NCBI GenBank assembly: GCA_051881455.1
Contig: JBJEPX010000005.1
Span: 1 to 64,000, forward strand
DNA: 64,000 nucleotides
Source: Fimenecus sp051881455
GTDB lineage: Bacteria; Bacillota; Clostridia; Oscillospirales; Acutalibacteraceae
Direction: 5' to 3'
Position numbers and translations under genes: made by a program. Positions 8,417-17,783 of this stretch are shown here, piece by piece (position 1 is the first letter of the stretch; the number at the start of each line of letters is the position of its first letter). Under the pieces are notes generated by a model that was not told the origin of the DNA, searched no databases, and saw nothing but the letters and a program-made list of their open reading frames with translations.

Positions 8417-9223
8417 TTATTTTGCCAATGCGCCGACTTCAAGCATATAAGCACCGATCTGGCCGCCGAATTCGGGAGCGCCGTCCATTATAAGGTGACC
8501 TTTCTTAACGGCTTCAAGCATATCGTCTGTGCCGAGAAGAATTCCCAAAGCGCTGTCAAGGCTATCAAAGCGGAGGGTAAAGAAGGGCATTGCGCGCTTA
8601 TACTCGCCTCTGCCGGCTCTTGATTTACCCGCCTTAACGCGGAGATACGCCGAAATCTGCGGATAACCGTTAACAGCCCACGCATAAACACGGTCAGGGC
8701 TCTTTGACGCCCAATCGTGAATATCCGCGTGTCCCATTTTGTTAAGCTGGCTGATACCGCTTGAAAGAAGATAGAAGAAGCATTTTACCATAAGTTCTTT
8801 TGTATCTTCGTCCTTGGGAGGTTCTGTTGCGCCGAGCAGAGATGACATTTTAAGGAGAGTCATTAAAAATGCCTTAAATGCGCCGAAATGCTTTACAATA
8901 CCCTTCATTTTGGGCAATGTTGCAGGGCTCATTTTTCCTTTAAAAAATGCATTCATTGCTTCAACGCTCTTAAATTCAAGCTCAACATGAGGATTGGGGT
9001 CAACAGCGTTCAAATGAACAAGCCATTCATCGCCGTTTACCACATAGTGCATTCCGATTTTGCCTCCCTCGGCCTCCTCGTCCAATGCACTTACCTGAAT
9101 TATAGCATGAACCTTTTCAAACTGCTTTTTAAGCGACGGAACATCGTTTGCAATCACCTTAACAAGGGGCAAAGCCGCGTTAAAAAATATTTTATTTGAA
9201 TAAAGCTCTTCCTGTGTATGCAT
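8417..9223 (-). CDS. SCP2-like duplicated-domain protein, operon gene 5
   Basis: A 268-residue soluble protein with no signal peptide. It looks like two tandem domains of about 100 residues. Each ends with the pattern of a sterol-carrier-protein-2-like fold: a charged beta strand, then a helix before a small-residue turn (VELEFKSVEAMNAFFKGKM near residue 80; FTLRFDSLDSALGILLGTDD near 220). SCP2 folds carry hydrophobic ligands such as lipids or acyl groups. It is the last gene of a five-gene operon, 2 nt after the transketolase C subunit. A related protein opens the operon. The SCP2 assignment is from pattern, not search, and the role is unknown. Confidence 0.5.
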   Translation of the reverse strand: MHTQEELYSNKIFFNAALPLVKVIANDVPSLKKQFEKVHAIIQVSALDEEAEGGKIGMHYVVNGDEWLVHLNAVDPNPHVELEFKSVEAMNAFFKGKMSPATLPKMKGIVKHFGAFKAFLMTLLKMSSLLGATEPPKDEDTKELMVKCFFYLLSSGISQLNKMGHADIHDWASKSPDRVYAWAVNGYPQISAYLRVKAGKSRAGRGEYKRAMPFFTLRFDSLDSALGILLGTDDMLEAVKKGHLIMDGAPEFGGQIGAYMLEVGALAK

Positions 9224-9225
9224 AA

Positions 9226-10236
9226 TTACACCTCATCATCCCAGTTATCGTCCAATTCGAAGTCCTTACCCATAACCTCACGAACAGCGTCGATAATGCC
9301 GTTTGCATCGATGCCGACGATGGACATAATATCCTCATGAAGACCGATAGGCGCGAATTTGTCGGGGTGACCGAGCATCTTGAATGCACAGCCCTTGCCG
9401 GATTCAATCATAACCTCAGCAACTGCCGAGCCCAAGCCGCCGATAACGGAGTGGTCCTCAACCGTGATGATACGGCGGGTTTCCTGAACAGCTTTGAGTA
9501 TAGCCTCTTTATCAATAGGCTTGATTGTGTGCATATTGAGAACTCTTACTTTAAGTCCGTCAGCGCTCTCAAGGAATTTTGCTGCTTCACGGGCCTGGAA
9601 TGCGCAAGAGCCGCATGCGATAACGGTAATATCTGTACCGGGGTGCAGTTCAACAGCCTTGCCTACCTCAAAACCGTAATCCTCATTATCATAAAGAACA
9701 CGGTCAAATCCGCGGTTGATGCGGATATAGTAAGGTCCGAAATTCTCATAAGCCGCTCTGATAACATTTGCTGTTTCGTAACCGTCAGCAGGGCAGATAA
9801 CAGTAAGGTTAGGCATTGAGCGTGCTACTGCAAGGTCAACGATTGCATGGTGAGTTGAACCTGCCTGACCGAACGATGTGCCCGAATGTGTAGCAATAAT
9901 CTTTGCGTTAACATTCTGATAGCAGATGTCGGTGTGAAGCTGGTCAGCGGCACGAAGCGAAGCGAAAACCGAGAAGGTTGATGCAAAGGGAACAAGTCCT
10001 GCTCTTGCCATACCTGCCGCTACACCAAGCATATTCTGCTCTGCGATACCTACATTGAAAACTCTGTCGGGGCAGGCGTTTGTAAAGTCCTGTAATTTTG
10101 TGGAGGTTGCAAGGTCGGCGGTAACCGCAACAATTTCCTTGTGCTCCTTTGCAAGTTCTGCAAGTGTTTTACCGTAAATTTCCGATGTGGAAAGTTCAGG
10201 TGTTTCAATAACGTTATAAACAAATCCTCCGGCCAT
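9226..10236 (-). CDS. Transketolase, C-terminal (pyrimidine-binding) subunit
   Basis: A 336-residue subunit carrying the pyrimidine-binding domain and C-terminal domain of transketolase. Together with the N-terminal subunit encoded just upstream it should form the thiamine-diphosphate enzyme that moves two-carbon ketol units between sugar phosphates. Visible signatures are VTADLATSTKL, FNVGIAEQNMLGVAAGMA (with the catalytic Glu of the AEQ motif) and STHHAIVDLAVARSMPN. Its ATG shares one base with the stop of the N subunit (TGATG), so the two are coupled. Split transketolases are common in Clostridia and Archaea. The neighbours (class III aminotransferase, SCP2-like proteins) suggest a dedicated pathway and not the housekeeping pentose phosphate cycle. 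Confidence 0.88.
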   Translation of the reverse strand: MAGGFVYNVIETPELSTSEIYGKTLAELAKEHKEIVAVTADLATSTKLQDFTNACPDRVFNVGIAEQNMLGVAAGMARAGLVPFASTFSVFASLRAADQLHTDICYQNVNAKIIATHSGTSFGQAGSTHHAIVDLAVARSMPNLTVICPADGYETANVIRAAYENFGPYYIRINRGFDRVLYDNEDYGFEVGKAVELHPGTDITVIACGSCAFQAREAAKFLESADGLKVRVLNMHTIKPIDKEAILKAVQETRRIITVEDHSVIGGLGSAVAEVMIESGKGCAFKMLGHPDKFAPIGLHEDIMSIVGIDANGIIDAVREVMGKDFELDDNWDDEV

Positions 10237-11114
10237 CAGTCAAACTCCTTTCCGCAGCGAGCAATACGCTCTGCGCTGTAATTATCAAGATCCTGAGAGG
10301 CAACCTCGGCCATAGCGTCGTCAATAGCGCCGTAATGCCATTTGTAGTTGCCTGCCGTCAGCTTAATTCCTACGCCCTTAACAGTATCGGCAACGATAAC
10401 CGTGGGCTTATCCTTGCACTCGTGTGCGGCGTCAATCGCCTTGCAAAGCTCAACAATGTTGTTACCGTCGCAAACGATTGTGTTGAAGCCGAAAGCAACA
10501 AACTTATCTGCAAGGGGCTCTAATTTCATAACATCTTCTGTGTTACCGTCAATCATGCAATGGTTGCGGTCAACAATTGTGATGCAGTTTGTAAGGTTGT
10601 AATGGCGGATAGTCATAAGACCTTCCCAGTTAGAACCCTCATCCAGTTCACCGTCGCCTGTTACTACATATGTATAGTAATCCTTGCCCAGAACGCGTGC
10701 CGCGATTGCGGTACCTGCGGCAATGGGAATACCGTGGCCCAGAGAACCTGTTGAAGCGTCAACGCCCTCAACCTTATTTGAATCAAGGTGAATACCCATC
10801 TTTGAGTTCGTAAGGTTAAAGGTTTTGAGCTGCTCCATATCGTTCCAGCCGAAATCGCAAAGCACGGGTGCATAAGCGATTCCTGCGTGACCCTTACTGA
10901 GAATGAAGCGGTCTCTGTCCTCCCACTTTGGTTCCTCTTTTCTGATGTTGAGGTATCTGTGATACATAACGGTAAGAATGTCCATAACACTCATACCGCC
11001 GCCGATATGGCCGCTGCCTGCCCAAACTGTTGTTTGAAGGCAAAGGTGGCGCAAATCGTTGGCTTTCTTTTCAAGAGCAAGCCATTCTTCCTTGGTTAAA
11101 GGTGCTTTTTGCAT
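10236..11114 (-). CDS. Transketolase, N-terminal (TPP-binding) subunit
   Basis: A 292-residue subunit matching the diphosphate-binding half of transketolase. The thiamine-diphosphate motif is clear (GDGELDEGSNWEGLM ... ITIVDRN), as are GHIGGGMSVMDILTVMYH near the N-terminus and LSKGHAGIAYAPVL. Its length is typical of split clostridial N subunits. It ends on the start codon of the C subunit and begins about 54 nt after the aminotransferase gene, with a GGAGG-type site upstream. The ketol acceptor cannot be read from sequence; an aminotransferase upstream makes an amino- or keto-polyol intermediate plausible. Confidence 0.88.
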   Translation of the reverse strand: MQKAPLTKEEWLALEKKANDLRHLCLQTTVWAGSGHIGGGMSVMDILTVMYHRYLNIRKEEPKWEDRDRFILSKGHAGIAYAPVLCDFGWNDMEQLKTFNLTNSKMGIHLDSNKVEGVDASTGSLGHGIPIAAGTAIAARVLGKDYYTYVVTGDGELDEGSNWEGLMTIRHYNLTNCITIVDRNHCMIDGNTEDVMKLEPLADKFVAFGFNTIVCDGNNIVELCKAIDAAHECKDKPTVIVADTVKGVGIKLTAGNYKWHYGAIDDAMAEVASQDLDNYSAERIARCGKEFD

Positions 11115-11168
11115 AATTTTCCTCCCTGATTTTATTTTTTATAAATCGGAGCTTTCCCTCTCCGTTAA

Positions 11169-12437
11169 TCAGCCTTTAAGCTCGGGGTGACGCTTTTCAA
11201 CTACGGAGAATGCGTCCTCTGCAATCTCGATTGAAAGCTTAATGTCGTCCTCGGTAACAGCCGCATTCATAAAGTGGTTGTGGTGAGAAGCCAAGAACAA
11301 GCCGCGGCTTACACACTCCGAAATCCACTCCTGATGAAGCATAAGGCTGTCATCGTTGGCAATACGCAAATAGAACAATGCGGGCTCACCGGATACTACA
11401 AGGTCAAAACCGTGTTCCTTTGCGGCGGCCTTAAAGCCGTCTGTAAGCTGTGTACCCATTCTGCGGAACATAGCAGGTGTGTCAAGCGCCTTCATCTTGT
11501 TAATGCAGGCGATGCAAGCGGCAAAGGGAACGGCGCTCATCCAATAAGAGCCTGTATATGTCATACCCGAAACGGTGGCTTTCATATGCTCGCCGCCGCA
11601 AAGAGCAGACATATTGTAGCCGTTTGCCAAAGCCTTGCAGAAGCAGATAAGGTCTGCCTTGATGCCGTAATAATGGTCAGAGCCTGCAAGGTCAAGGCGG
11701 AAGCCTGCACGGACATCATCGAAAATAAGAACTACGCCGTGCTTATCGCACCAAGCTCTTACTGCCTGCCAGTATTCCTTTGAGGCAACCTCGTTATCCT
11801 TAAAGTTACCGTGGTCATAGGGCTGAGCGATAAGACCTGCAATATCGCCGTTGTTTTCATCATATGCTCTTTGAAGCGCGTCAAGGTCAAACCAGGGAAC
11901 AACAACATTGTTTGCAACATCCTCGGGAGTAATTCCGGGATAGTCGATTTTCTGTGCCCACTGGAAATCGCCGTGGTAATAACCCTTTAAGAAAATAATC
12001 TTTTTCTTGTGAGTGTGTGCACGGGCGGACATAACCGCAAGAGTTGTTGTATCCGAACCGTTTTTGCAGAAAAATGCCCAGTCTGCGGAAGCAACTGTAT
12101 CAACAAGGTTCTCTGCACACTCTACCATAACCTTTGAGGGTGAAGTTGTGCAGTTGCCAAGCTTCATCTGCTTCATAGCCGCCGCGTCAACATCGGGGTC
12201 ATTGTAGCCGAGAACATTGGGGCCGTATGCGCACATAAAGTCTATATACTTATTGCCGTCAACATCCCAAAAATATGTACCCTGTGCTTTTTCTGAATAG
12301 AAGGGCCATTTCGAAACGGGAACCCAAAGTCCCTCGGCAGGTCCTAAGTGACCGTATATACCTGACGGAATAACCTTTACGGCTCTGTCAAAATATTCAT
12401 GGCTTTTATCGTGTTTAAATTCAGGAAATTTACTCAT
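11169..12437 (-). CDS. Class III PLP-dependent aminotransferase (GSA-aminotransferase-like)
   Basis: A 422-residue fold-type I, class III aminotransferase related to glutamate-1-semialdehyde aminomutase and other omega-amino transferases. The PLP lysine should be K268 (LICFCKALANGYNMSALCGG). The cofactor-binding acidic pair is FDDVRAGF (D240/D241) and the phosphate-binding segment is CKNGSDTTTLA. No heme-pathway genes are nearby, so it is unlikely to be HemL. Its position between an SCP2-like gene and split transketolase suggests it aminates a ketone or aldehyde made by, or fed to, the transketolase. The start has AAGGAGG upstream and the gap from the first gene is 15 nt. Confidence 0.85.
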   Translation of the reverse strand: MSKFPEFKHDKSHEYFDRAVKVIPSGIYGHLGPAEGLWVPVSKWPFYSEKAQGTYFWDVDGNKYIDFMCAYGPNVLGYNDPDVDAAAMKQMKLGNCTTSPSKVMVECAENLVDTVASADWAFFCKNGSDTTTLAVMSARAHTHKKKIIFLKGYYHGDFQWAQKIDYPGITPEDVANNVVVPWFDLDALQRAYDENNGDIAGLIAQPYDHGNFKDNEVASKEYWQAVRAWCDKHGVVLIFDDVRAGFRLDLAGSDHYYGIKADLICFCKALANGYNMSALCGGEHMKATVSGMTYTGSYWMSAVPFAACIACINKMKALDTPAMFRRMGTQLTDGFKAAAKEHGFDLVVSGEPALFYLRIANDDSLMLHQEWISECVSRGLFLASHHNHFMNAAVTEDDIKLSIEIAEDAFSVVEKRHPELKG

Positions 12438-12452
12438 ATCAACTGCGCCTCC

Positions 12453-13214
12453 TTATGCCAAATACAGTGCAACTCTGTCAAGAATTCTGTTCAGATTGTC
12501 AACCATTGAAAGCATACCTCTGATTTCAACCGTTCCTCTGCCGATACATTCAAGAGAATTTATTCTGCCGTTGAAAAGGTCGTTTGCAAGGCGAATGTTA
12601 TCGAACTGCATAATCGCACGGGGATTTTCAGGCGGCTTTTTAATTGTTACAAGGTGATTGTTCTTTGTGCGGATTGTAGCGGCGGGACCGTCTTTAATTG
12701 CAAAGCAAACATCGCCGTCGGCAATATAAGATGCGCTGGCCTTACCGATAGCGTCCTGATTGCCTATCTGAGAAAGAGCAACAGAAATGGTGTAGAAGGT
12801 AAGAACCGTTGAAAGTTCAAAGAAATCAGGGTCTTTAAGCGCTTCCTCGGAAGGACGCATAAGCTCTGTCAATCTGTCGGTAAGAGCTGTAAAGGTTTTC
12901 AGAAGAAAACTTACCTTTGTAAGTCCCTTTGTAGGGATAGGCGTTGTCTCACCGTTGATTATTTTGTTGAACTTCTCGCAGGAAGACACGGGGATTTTAA
13001 TGTCACATTTAGTAACACCATCCTCCATACGGCAACCCTTTGCCGTGAATGTCAAAGTTGCTGCCGGACCGTCTTTAACCTCGAAAGCAAGCGATACAGG
13101 CTTTTTAAGAGTTGAAAGAATTTCTTTTGCCTTATCGTCAAGCTCACAGAGATTTTCAAGCGTTCCCAGCACGGCATACATATTTATATATGCCATTGTT
13201 CTTGCATCAGTCAT
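12453..13214 (-). CDS. SCP2-like protein with internal duplication, operon gene 1
   Basis: A 253-residue soluble protein. The motif KDGPAAT occurs twice, about 130 residues apart (EVKDGPAATLTF and AIKDGPAATIRT), each in the same place of a domain that ends in a helix and an amphipathic segment. This shows an internal duplication of an SCP2-like domain. I place the start at the ATG 13212-13214 (MTDARTMAYIN), 9 nt after GGAGG; an in-frame upstream ATG would lengthen it by 18 residues but lacks a site. It leads the operon, and the same two-domain design recurs in the last operon gene. A hydrophobic-ligand carrier role is inference. Confidence 0.5.
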   Translation of the reverse strand: MTDARTMAYINMYAVLGTLENLCELDDKAKEILSTLKKPVSLAFEVKDGPAATLTFTAKGCRMEDGVTKCDIKIPVSSCEKFNKIINGETTPIPTKGLTKVSFLLKTFTALTDRLTELMRPSEEALKDPDFFELSTVLTFYTISVALSQIGNQDAIGKASASYIADGDVCFAIKDGPAATIRTKNNHLVTIKKPPENPRAIMQFDNIRLANDLFNGRINSLECIGRGTVEIRGMLSMVDNLNRILDRVALYLA

Positions 13215-13319
13215 ACATTTTCTCCTCCTTATTTGAAATGATGTCGCATTACAAATTAAGGATAACAAATTTTTTAGGTAAAATCAAGAAAATTTCTTGT
13301 AAAAATTCATAATTTGTTA

Positions 13320-13348
13320 GTGATTTTTTCCTTTTACTATGTTATAAT
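13320..13348 (+). promoter_or_regulatory. Putative secA promoter
   Basis: A perfect -10 box TATAAT lies at 13343-13348 in the 232-nt divergent gap between the SCP2 operon and secA. The -35 region at about 13320-13325 is weak. Confidence 0.4.
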
Positions 13349-13446
13349 ATTTTTATTATTATGGGTATGTACGCACATATGTACTGTTACTGAACAAAAA
13401 ACGTAAATGTGTCAATAATTGAATTTTATGCGAAAGGACTTTTCTT

Positions 13447-16176
13447 ATGTCACTGCTTAAAAAAATATTCGGAGATTATTCCTCACGCGAGGTAAAAAGA
13501 ATACTCCCCATTCAAAAACAGGTTTTAGCTCTTGAAGAGGAGTACAAAGCGCTTACCGACGCACAGCTTCAAGCAAAAACGCCGGAATTTAAAGAAAGAC
13601 TTCAAAAGGGCGAAACACTGGACGACATTTTACCCGAGGCTTTTGCAGTTTGCCGTGAGGCCTCTGCCCGTGTTCTTAATATGCGCCACTTCCCCGTGCA
13701 GATTATCGGCGGTATCGTTCTTCATCAGGGACGCATTGCCGAGATGCGCACAGGTGAGGGTAAAACCCTTGTTGCAACGCTCCCCGCTTATCTTAACGCT
13801 CTTTCGGGAAAAGGCGTTCACATAGTTACCGTAAACGATTATCTTGCACGCCGTGACTCTGAGTGGATGGGCAAGCTTTACAGATTTTTGGGACTTACCG
13901 TTGGTCTGATTGTTCACGACCTTGACGGTGAAGAAAGAAGAAAGGCTTACAACTGCGATATAACATACGGCACAAACAACGAGATGGGCTTTGACTATCT
14001 TCGTGACAATATGGTTATCTATGCAGAGCAAAGAGTACAGAGAGGTCATAACTTCGCTATTGTCGATGAGGTTGACTCAATCCTTATTGACGAGGCGAGA
14101 ACTCCCCTTATCATTTCGGGTATGGGCGATAAATCCACCGACCTTTACAAAATCACCAACGATTTTGCAAAACGCCTTAAAATGTTTAAGGTTAAGGAAA
14201 TCGACTCCAAGCAGAATTATGAGGATATTGTTGGCGAGGACGACGATTTTATAGTTGACGAAAAGGCTAAGACAGCATCTCTTACCAAAAACGGTATTAA
14301 AAAGGCGGAGGCATTTTTCGGTATAGAAAACCTTGCCGATGTTGAAAACCTTACAATTCAGCATCATATCGATCTGGCTATAAAGGCAATCGGCGTTATG
14401 AAGCGTGATGTTGACTATGTTGTTAAAGACGGTCAGGTGCTTATAGTTGACGAGTTTACGGGACGCATTATGAACGGCCGCCGTTATTCCGACGGACTTC
14501 ATCAGGCGATTGAGGCAAAGGAAAATGTTAAGGTTGAGCGTGAGTCAAAAACTCTTGCCACAATCACGTTCCAGAACTATTTCCGCCTTTACTCCAAGCT
14601 TTCCGGTATGACAGGTACTGCTATGACGGAAAGTCAGGAGTTTCAGGAGATTTACAGCCTTGATGTTATCGAAATCCCCACCAACAAGCCCATGATCAGA
14701 AACGACGAGGACGATGTCCTTTATAAGACCGAGGCGGCAAAGTTTAACGCTATAATCGAGCAGATACTCGAATGTAACAAAATCGGTCAGCCCGTTCTTG
14801 TGGGTACGACAAACATTGAAAAGAGTGAGCTTTTAAGCAGAGCCCTTAAAAAGCGGGGCATAAAGCATGAGGTGCTCAACGCTAAGTATCACGAAAAGGA
14901 AGCAGAGATTATCGCTCAGGCAGGCTCCTTGGGAGCAGTTACCATCGCCACCAATATGGCAGGACGCGGAACCGATATTATTTTAGGCGGCAACCCCGAC
15001 TATATGGCTCGTTCCGAAATGAGAAGAATGGACTTTTCAGACGAGCTTATTGCAGAGGCAACAGGCTTTGCCGAAACCGATAATACCGATATTCTTGAAG
15101 CGAGAAAAACATATCAGGAGCTTGAGAAAAAATATAAGGACCAGCTCAAAGACGAGGCAGACAAGGTGCGTGAAGCAGGCGGTCTGTTTATAATAGGTAC
15201 GGAGCGCCACGAGTCACGCCGAATTGACAATCAGTTGCGAGGTCGTGCAGGCCGTCAGGGCGACCCAGGCCGCAGTAAGTTCTACCTCTCCGCTGAGGAC
15301 GAGCTTCTAAGACTTTTCGCAGGAGACCGCTTCTACAATATTCTTGACACCTTCAAGAGCGTGGGCGATATGCCCATAGAGGCAAAAATGTTCACCAGCA
15401 CCATTGAAAGCGCACAGAAAAAGGTTGAGGGCAATAACTTTGCCGCACGCCGCAATGTTCTCCGCTTTGACGATGTTATGAACAAGCAGAGAGAGGTAGT
15501 TTACGGTCAGCGTAACCGTGTTCTTGACGGTGCGGATATTCACGCGACAATCCTTAAAATGATTGACGACTATATCTCCGAAACCGTTGAATTTTACTGC
15601 CCTGCCTCCAATTCTCCCGAGGATTGGAATATAAACGGACTTATCGGGAAGCTCCGCTATCTTGCCGAGCCCGATATTGAAAATCAGTATAAGGATAGCT
15701 CTGAATTGAGAGATTATTTCTACAACAAGGCTATGGATTTATACAACGCCAAGGGCGAGGAGTACGGCGAAAACATAATGTCCGAGCTTGAACGCAAGGT
15801 ATTGCTCCACAATGTTGATATGCGCTGGATGGATCACCTTGACGCCATGGAAGAGCTTAAAAGAGGTATTTATCTGCGCTCTTACGGTCAGCAGGACCCC
15901 GTTGTGGCTTTCAGAATGGAAAGCTTTGATATGTTTGACGAGATGACAGCTCTTATCCGTGAAGGCACCGTTACAACAATGCTTACCTTCCGCTTAAAGA
16001 GTGAGGAAGATGTTAAGCGTGAGCAAGCGGCTAAAATTACCTCTACAAGCGGCGCCGATGACGGCAGTGACAAAAAACAGCCCGTCAGAAAAGGGCAGAA
16101 AGTCGGAAGAAACGACCCCTGCCCCTGCGGAAGCGGCAAAAAGTATAAAAAATGCTGCGGTATGAACGAGGAGTAA
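13447..16176 (+). CDS. secA: Preprotein translocase ATPase SecA
   Basis: A 909-residue SecA, the motor that drives unfolded preproteins through SecYEG at the membrane. Seen in order: the N-terminal motor domain with Walker A (MRTGEGKT) and DEAD-like box (IVDEVDSILIDEARTPLIISG), the preprotein cross-linking region, the second motor domain (TNMAGRGTDIILGGNP; IGTERHESRRIDNQLRGRAGRQGDPG), the helical scaffold, and the C-terminal zinc tail (CPCGSGKKYKKCCG). All catalytic motifs are intact and length is normal. It has its own promoter region and is followed after about 70 nt by a membrane-protein gene. Confidence 0.98.
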   Translation: MSLLKKIFGDYSSREVKRILPIQKQVLALEEEYKALTDAQLQAKTPEFKERLQKGETLDDILPEAFAVCREASARVLNMRHFPVQIIGGIVLHQGRIAEMRTGEGKTLVATLPAYLNALSGKGVHIVTVNDYLARRDSEWMGKLYRFLGLTVGLIVHDLDGEERRKAYNCDITYGTNNEMGFDYLRDNMVIYAEQRVQRGHNFAIVDEVDSILIDEARTPLIISGMGDKSTDLYKITNDFAKRLKMFKVKEIDSKQNYEDIVGEDDDFIVDEKAKTASLTKNGIKKAEAFFGIENLADVENLTIQHHIDLAIKAIGVMKRDVDYVVKDGQVLIVDEFTGRIMNGRRYSDGLHQAIEAKENVKVERESKTLATITFQNYFRLYSKLSGMTGTAMTESQEFQEIYSLDVIEIPTNKPMIRNDEDDVLYKTEAAKFNAIIEQILECNKIGQPVLVGTTNIEKSELLSRALKKRGIKHEVLNAKYHEKEAEIIAQAGSLGAVTIATNMAGRGTDIILGGNPDYMARSEMRRMDFSDELIAEATGFAETDNTDILEARKTYQELEKKYKDQLKDEADKVREAGGLFIIGTERHESRRIDNQLRGRAGRQGDPGRSKFYLSAEDELLRLFAGDRFYNILDTFKSVGDMPIEAKMFTSTIESAQKKVEGNNFAARRNVLRFDDVMNKQREVVYGQRNRVLDGADIHATILKMIDDYISETVEFYCPASNSPEDWNINGLIGKLRYLAEPDIENQYKDSSELRDYFYNKAMDLYNAKGEEYGENIMSELERKVLLHNVDMRWMDHLDAMEELKRGIYLRSYGQQDPVVAFRMESFDMFDEMTALIREGTVTTMLTFRLKSEEDVKREQAAKITSTSGADDGSDKKQPVRKGQKVGRNDPCPCGSGKKYKKCCGMNEE

Positions 16177-16247
16177 TTATATAAGTATCGGCAAAACGGA
16201 ACACTTCATTTTTCTTAATGATACAATTTCAAAAGGAGGTATATTCT

Positions 16248-17783
16248 TTGAGCAAGGATAAAACCAAAAACGGCGGTCAGCCCGAAAATAACGACTACCG
16301 CGACGAAATGGAGGAGCTTGCAAGGATTTTCAAGGAAGAACTTGATAAAGCCGTGCAGGATGCTGAGGACGCAGCACAGATAGACGACCTTGACGCCGTT
16401 CAGGTTGAGGGTTACAATCCCAAGGAACTTTCACTTGACGAATCGAAAAAGCCTGCCGCGCCGCTTAGTGAAAATATGCTTTGCGAATGCTGCGGAGAGC
16501 GTCCGAGGGGTACAAAGAAAAATCCCGACAGTGTTTTTTGCGAGGACTGCGAGGCAATTCTTGAAAAATATCCCTATGATTGGAAAGGCGTTTTGGCAAT
16601 CATAGTCGTTTTGGGAATAGTAATTTCCGCGTTTATTCTTTTTGCATCGAATGTTCCCTTGTTTTCAAAAATGAAGCTTGGCGACAAGGCACTCCGAGAA
16701 AACAAGCTTTACACTGCAATGGCAAAATATGACGAGGCTGTTTCCTGCATCAACGAAGAGGAACTGCCGCAGTATTACGGTTTGATTGCAAAAAGGGTAA
16801 ATGCCGAATATATGCTTCTTGATATGAGCACCGCAATGGCGGAATGTAAGGAGTATTTGCCCGACAGCGTTCTTAAACTTCCCTCTTTTAAAGAAACAAG
16901 AAAAATAATGGCGGATATTGATGAAATGTACGCTTCTGCATATGTAATACAAAATCATCTTGACGAATTTTCCGCATCGGATTATGACGGCATAATGGCA
17001 ATGCTTGATTCCTTGTCAGGAAAAAAGATTTATGAAAAGAACGGGCAGTATTACGATGAAACAGAAACCGATTATACGCCCGATGGAACGGAAACCGTTT
17101 ATACCTATAATGAGGGCTGGCTGAACATATACAAGTATTCAGCGGCAAGATATTCACAAAAAGACGATTCTGTAATTATTGAGTATCTGGAAAAGACTGC
17201 GGAAAATTCGGGATATTTAAAACGGCTTGTTTCGCCTTTGCTTGCCGCCACCTGTGTAGGAACAGGCAATTATGATAAAGCCGAAGCAATTCTAACCGAT
17301 ATTCAACTGCAAAACTCTGAAAGCCCCGATTGCTATATGATTAAGTCAATGCTTTACCGTTACCGCGATAAGGATTATGAAAACGGCGTAAAAATATGTG
17401 ACGAAGGGCTCAATATGCTGTATTCTTTGACAAACGGCGAAGAAGTTTATGACCAGCTCGGATATATTTTGTTAACGCAAGCATCTCTTAATCTGATTAT
17501 GCAGGCAGAAGGACTTACCGGAAGCGAACGGACCGATAAACTGGACGAAGCATTTCAAGCGGCAAATCAGGCGGCTTCTCTTTCCTCTCTGGCAGAAGCG
17601 AGAGATTTATATATAATCCTCGGCCTGGCGTTGAACAACACCGAGCCTTACGACACAGCCGCAGAAGAAATAGAAATGTACGGCGACGATGCAATTCCTT
17701 TCTCGGACGATATTAAAAATTACAAAGACGGAAAGATTACACTTTCGGAAATCGCAATGAGCGGGAGGTATGATTTACAGTGA
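16248..17783 (+). CDS. Membrane protein with N-terminal zinc-ribbon-like motif and TPR-like outer domain
   Basis: A 511-residue protein of unknown function. The N-terminus is acidic and cytoplasmic. Residues about 75-105 contain paired cysteines CECCG and CEDCE, which look like a zinc ribbon. One membrane helix follows (WKGVLAIIVVLGIVISAFIL, near residue 120). The rest is helical and repetitive, rich in A, Y and E, and looks like tetratricopeptide-type repeats outside the cell. I chose the TTG at 16248-16250 because AGGAGG lies 8 nt upstream; the ATG at 16218 has none. Its stop overlaps the next gene by 4 nt, so the two probably act together. Confidence 0.6.
   Translation: MSKDKTKNGGQPENNDYRDEMEELARIFKEELDKAVQDAEDAAQIDDLDAVQVEGYNPKELSLDESKKPAAPLSENMLCECCGERPRGTKKNPDSVFCEDCEAILEKYPYDWKGVLAIIVVLGIVISAFILFASNVPLFSKMKLGDKALRENKLYTAMAKYDEAVSCINEEELPQYYGLIAKRVNAEYMLLDMSTAMAECKEYLPDSVLKLPSFKETRKIMADIDEMYASAYVIQNHLDEFSASDYDGIMAMLDSLSGKKIYEKNGQYYDETETDYTPDGTETVYTYNEGWLNIYKYSAARYSQKDDSVIIEYLEKTAENSGYLKRLVSPLLAATCVGTGNYDKAEAILTDIQLQNSESPDCYMIKSMLYRYRDKDYENGVKICDEGLNMLYSLTNGEEVYDQLGYILLTQASLNLIMQAEGLTGSERTDKLDEAFQAANQAASLSSLAEARDLYIILGLALNNTEPYDTAAEEIEMYGDDAIPFSDDIKNYKDGKITLSEIAMSGRYDLQ

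Noticed and set aside
11169..12437. HemL (glutamate-1-semialdehyde aminomutase)
   Set aside because: The protein is related to that group, but no other tetrapyrrole gene is nearby and the operon context is different.
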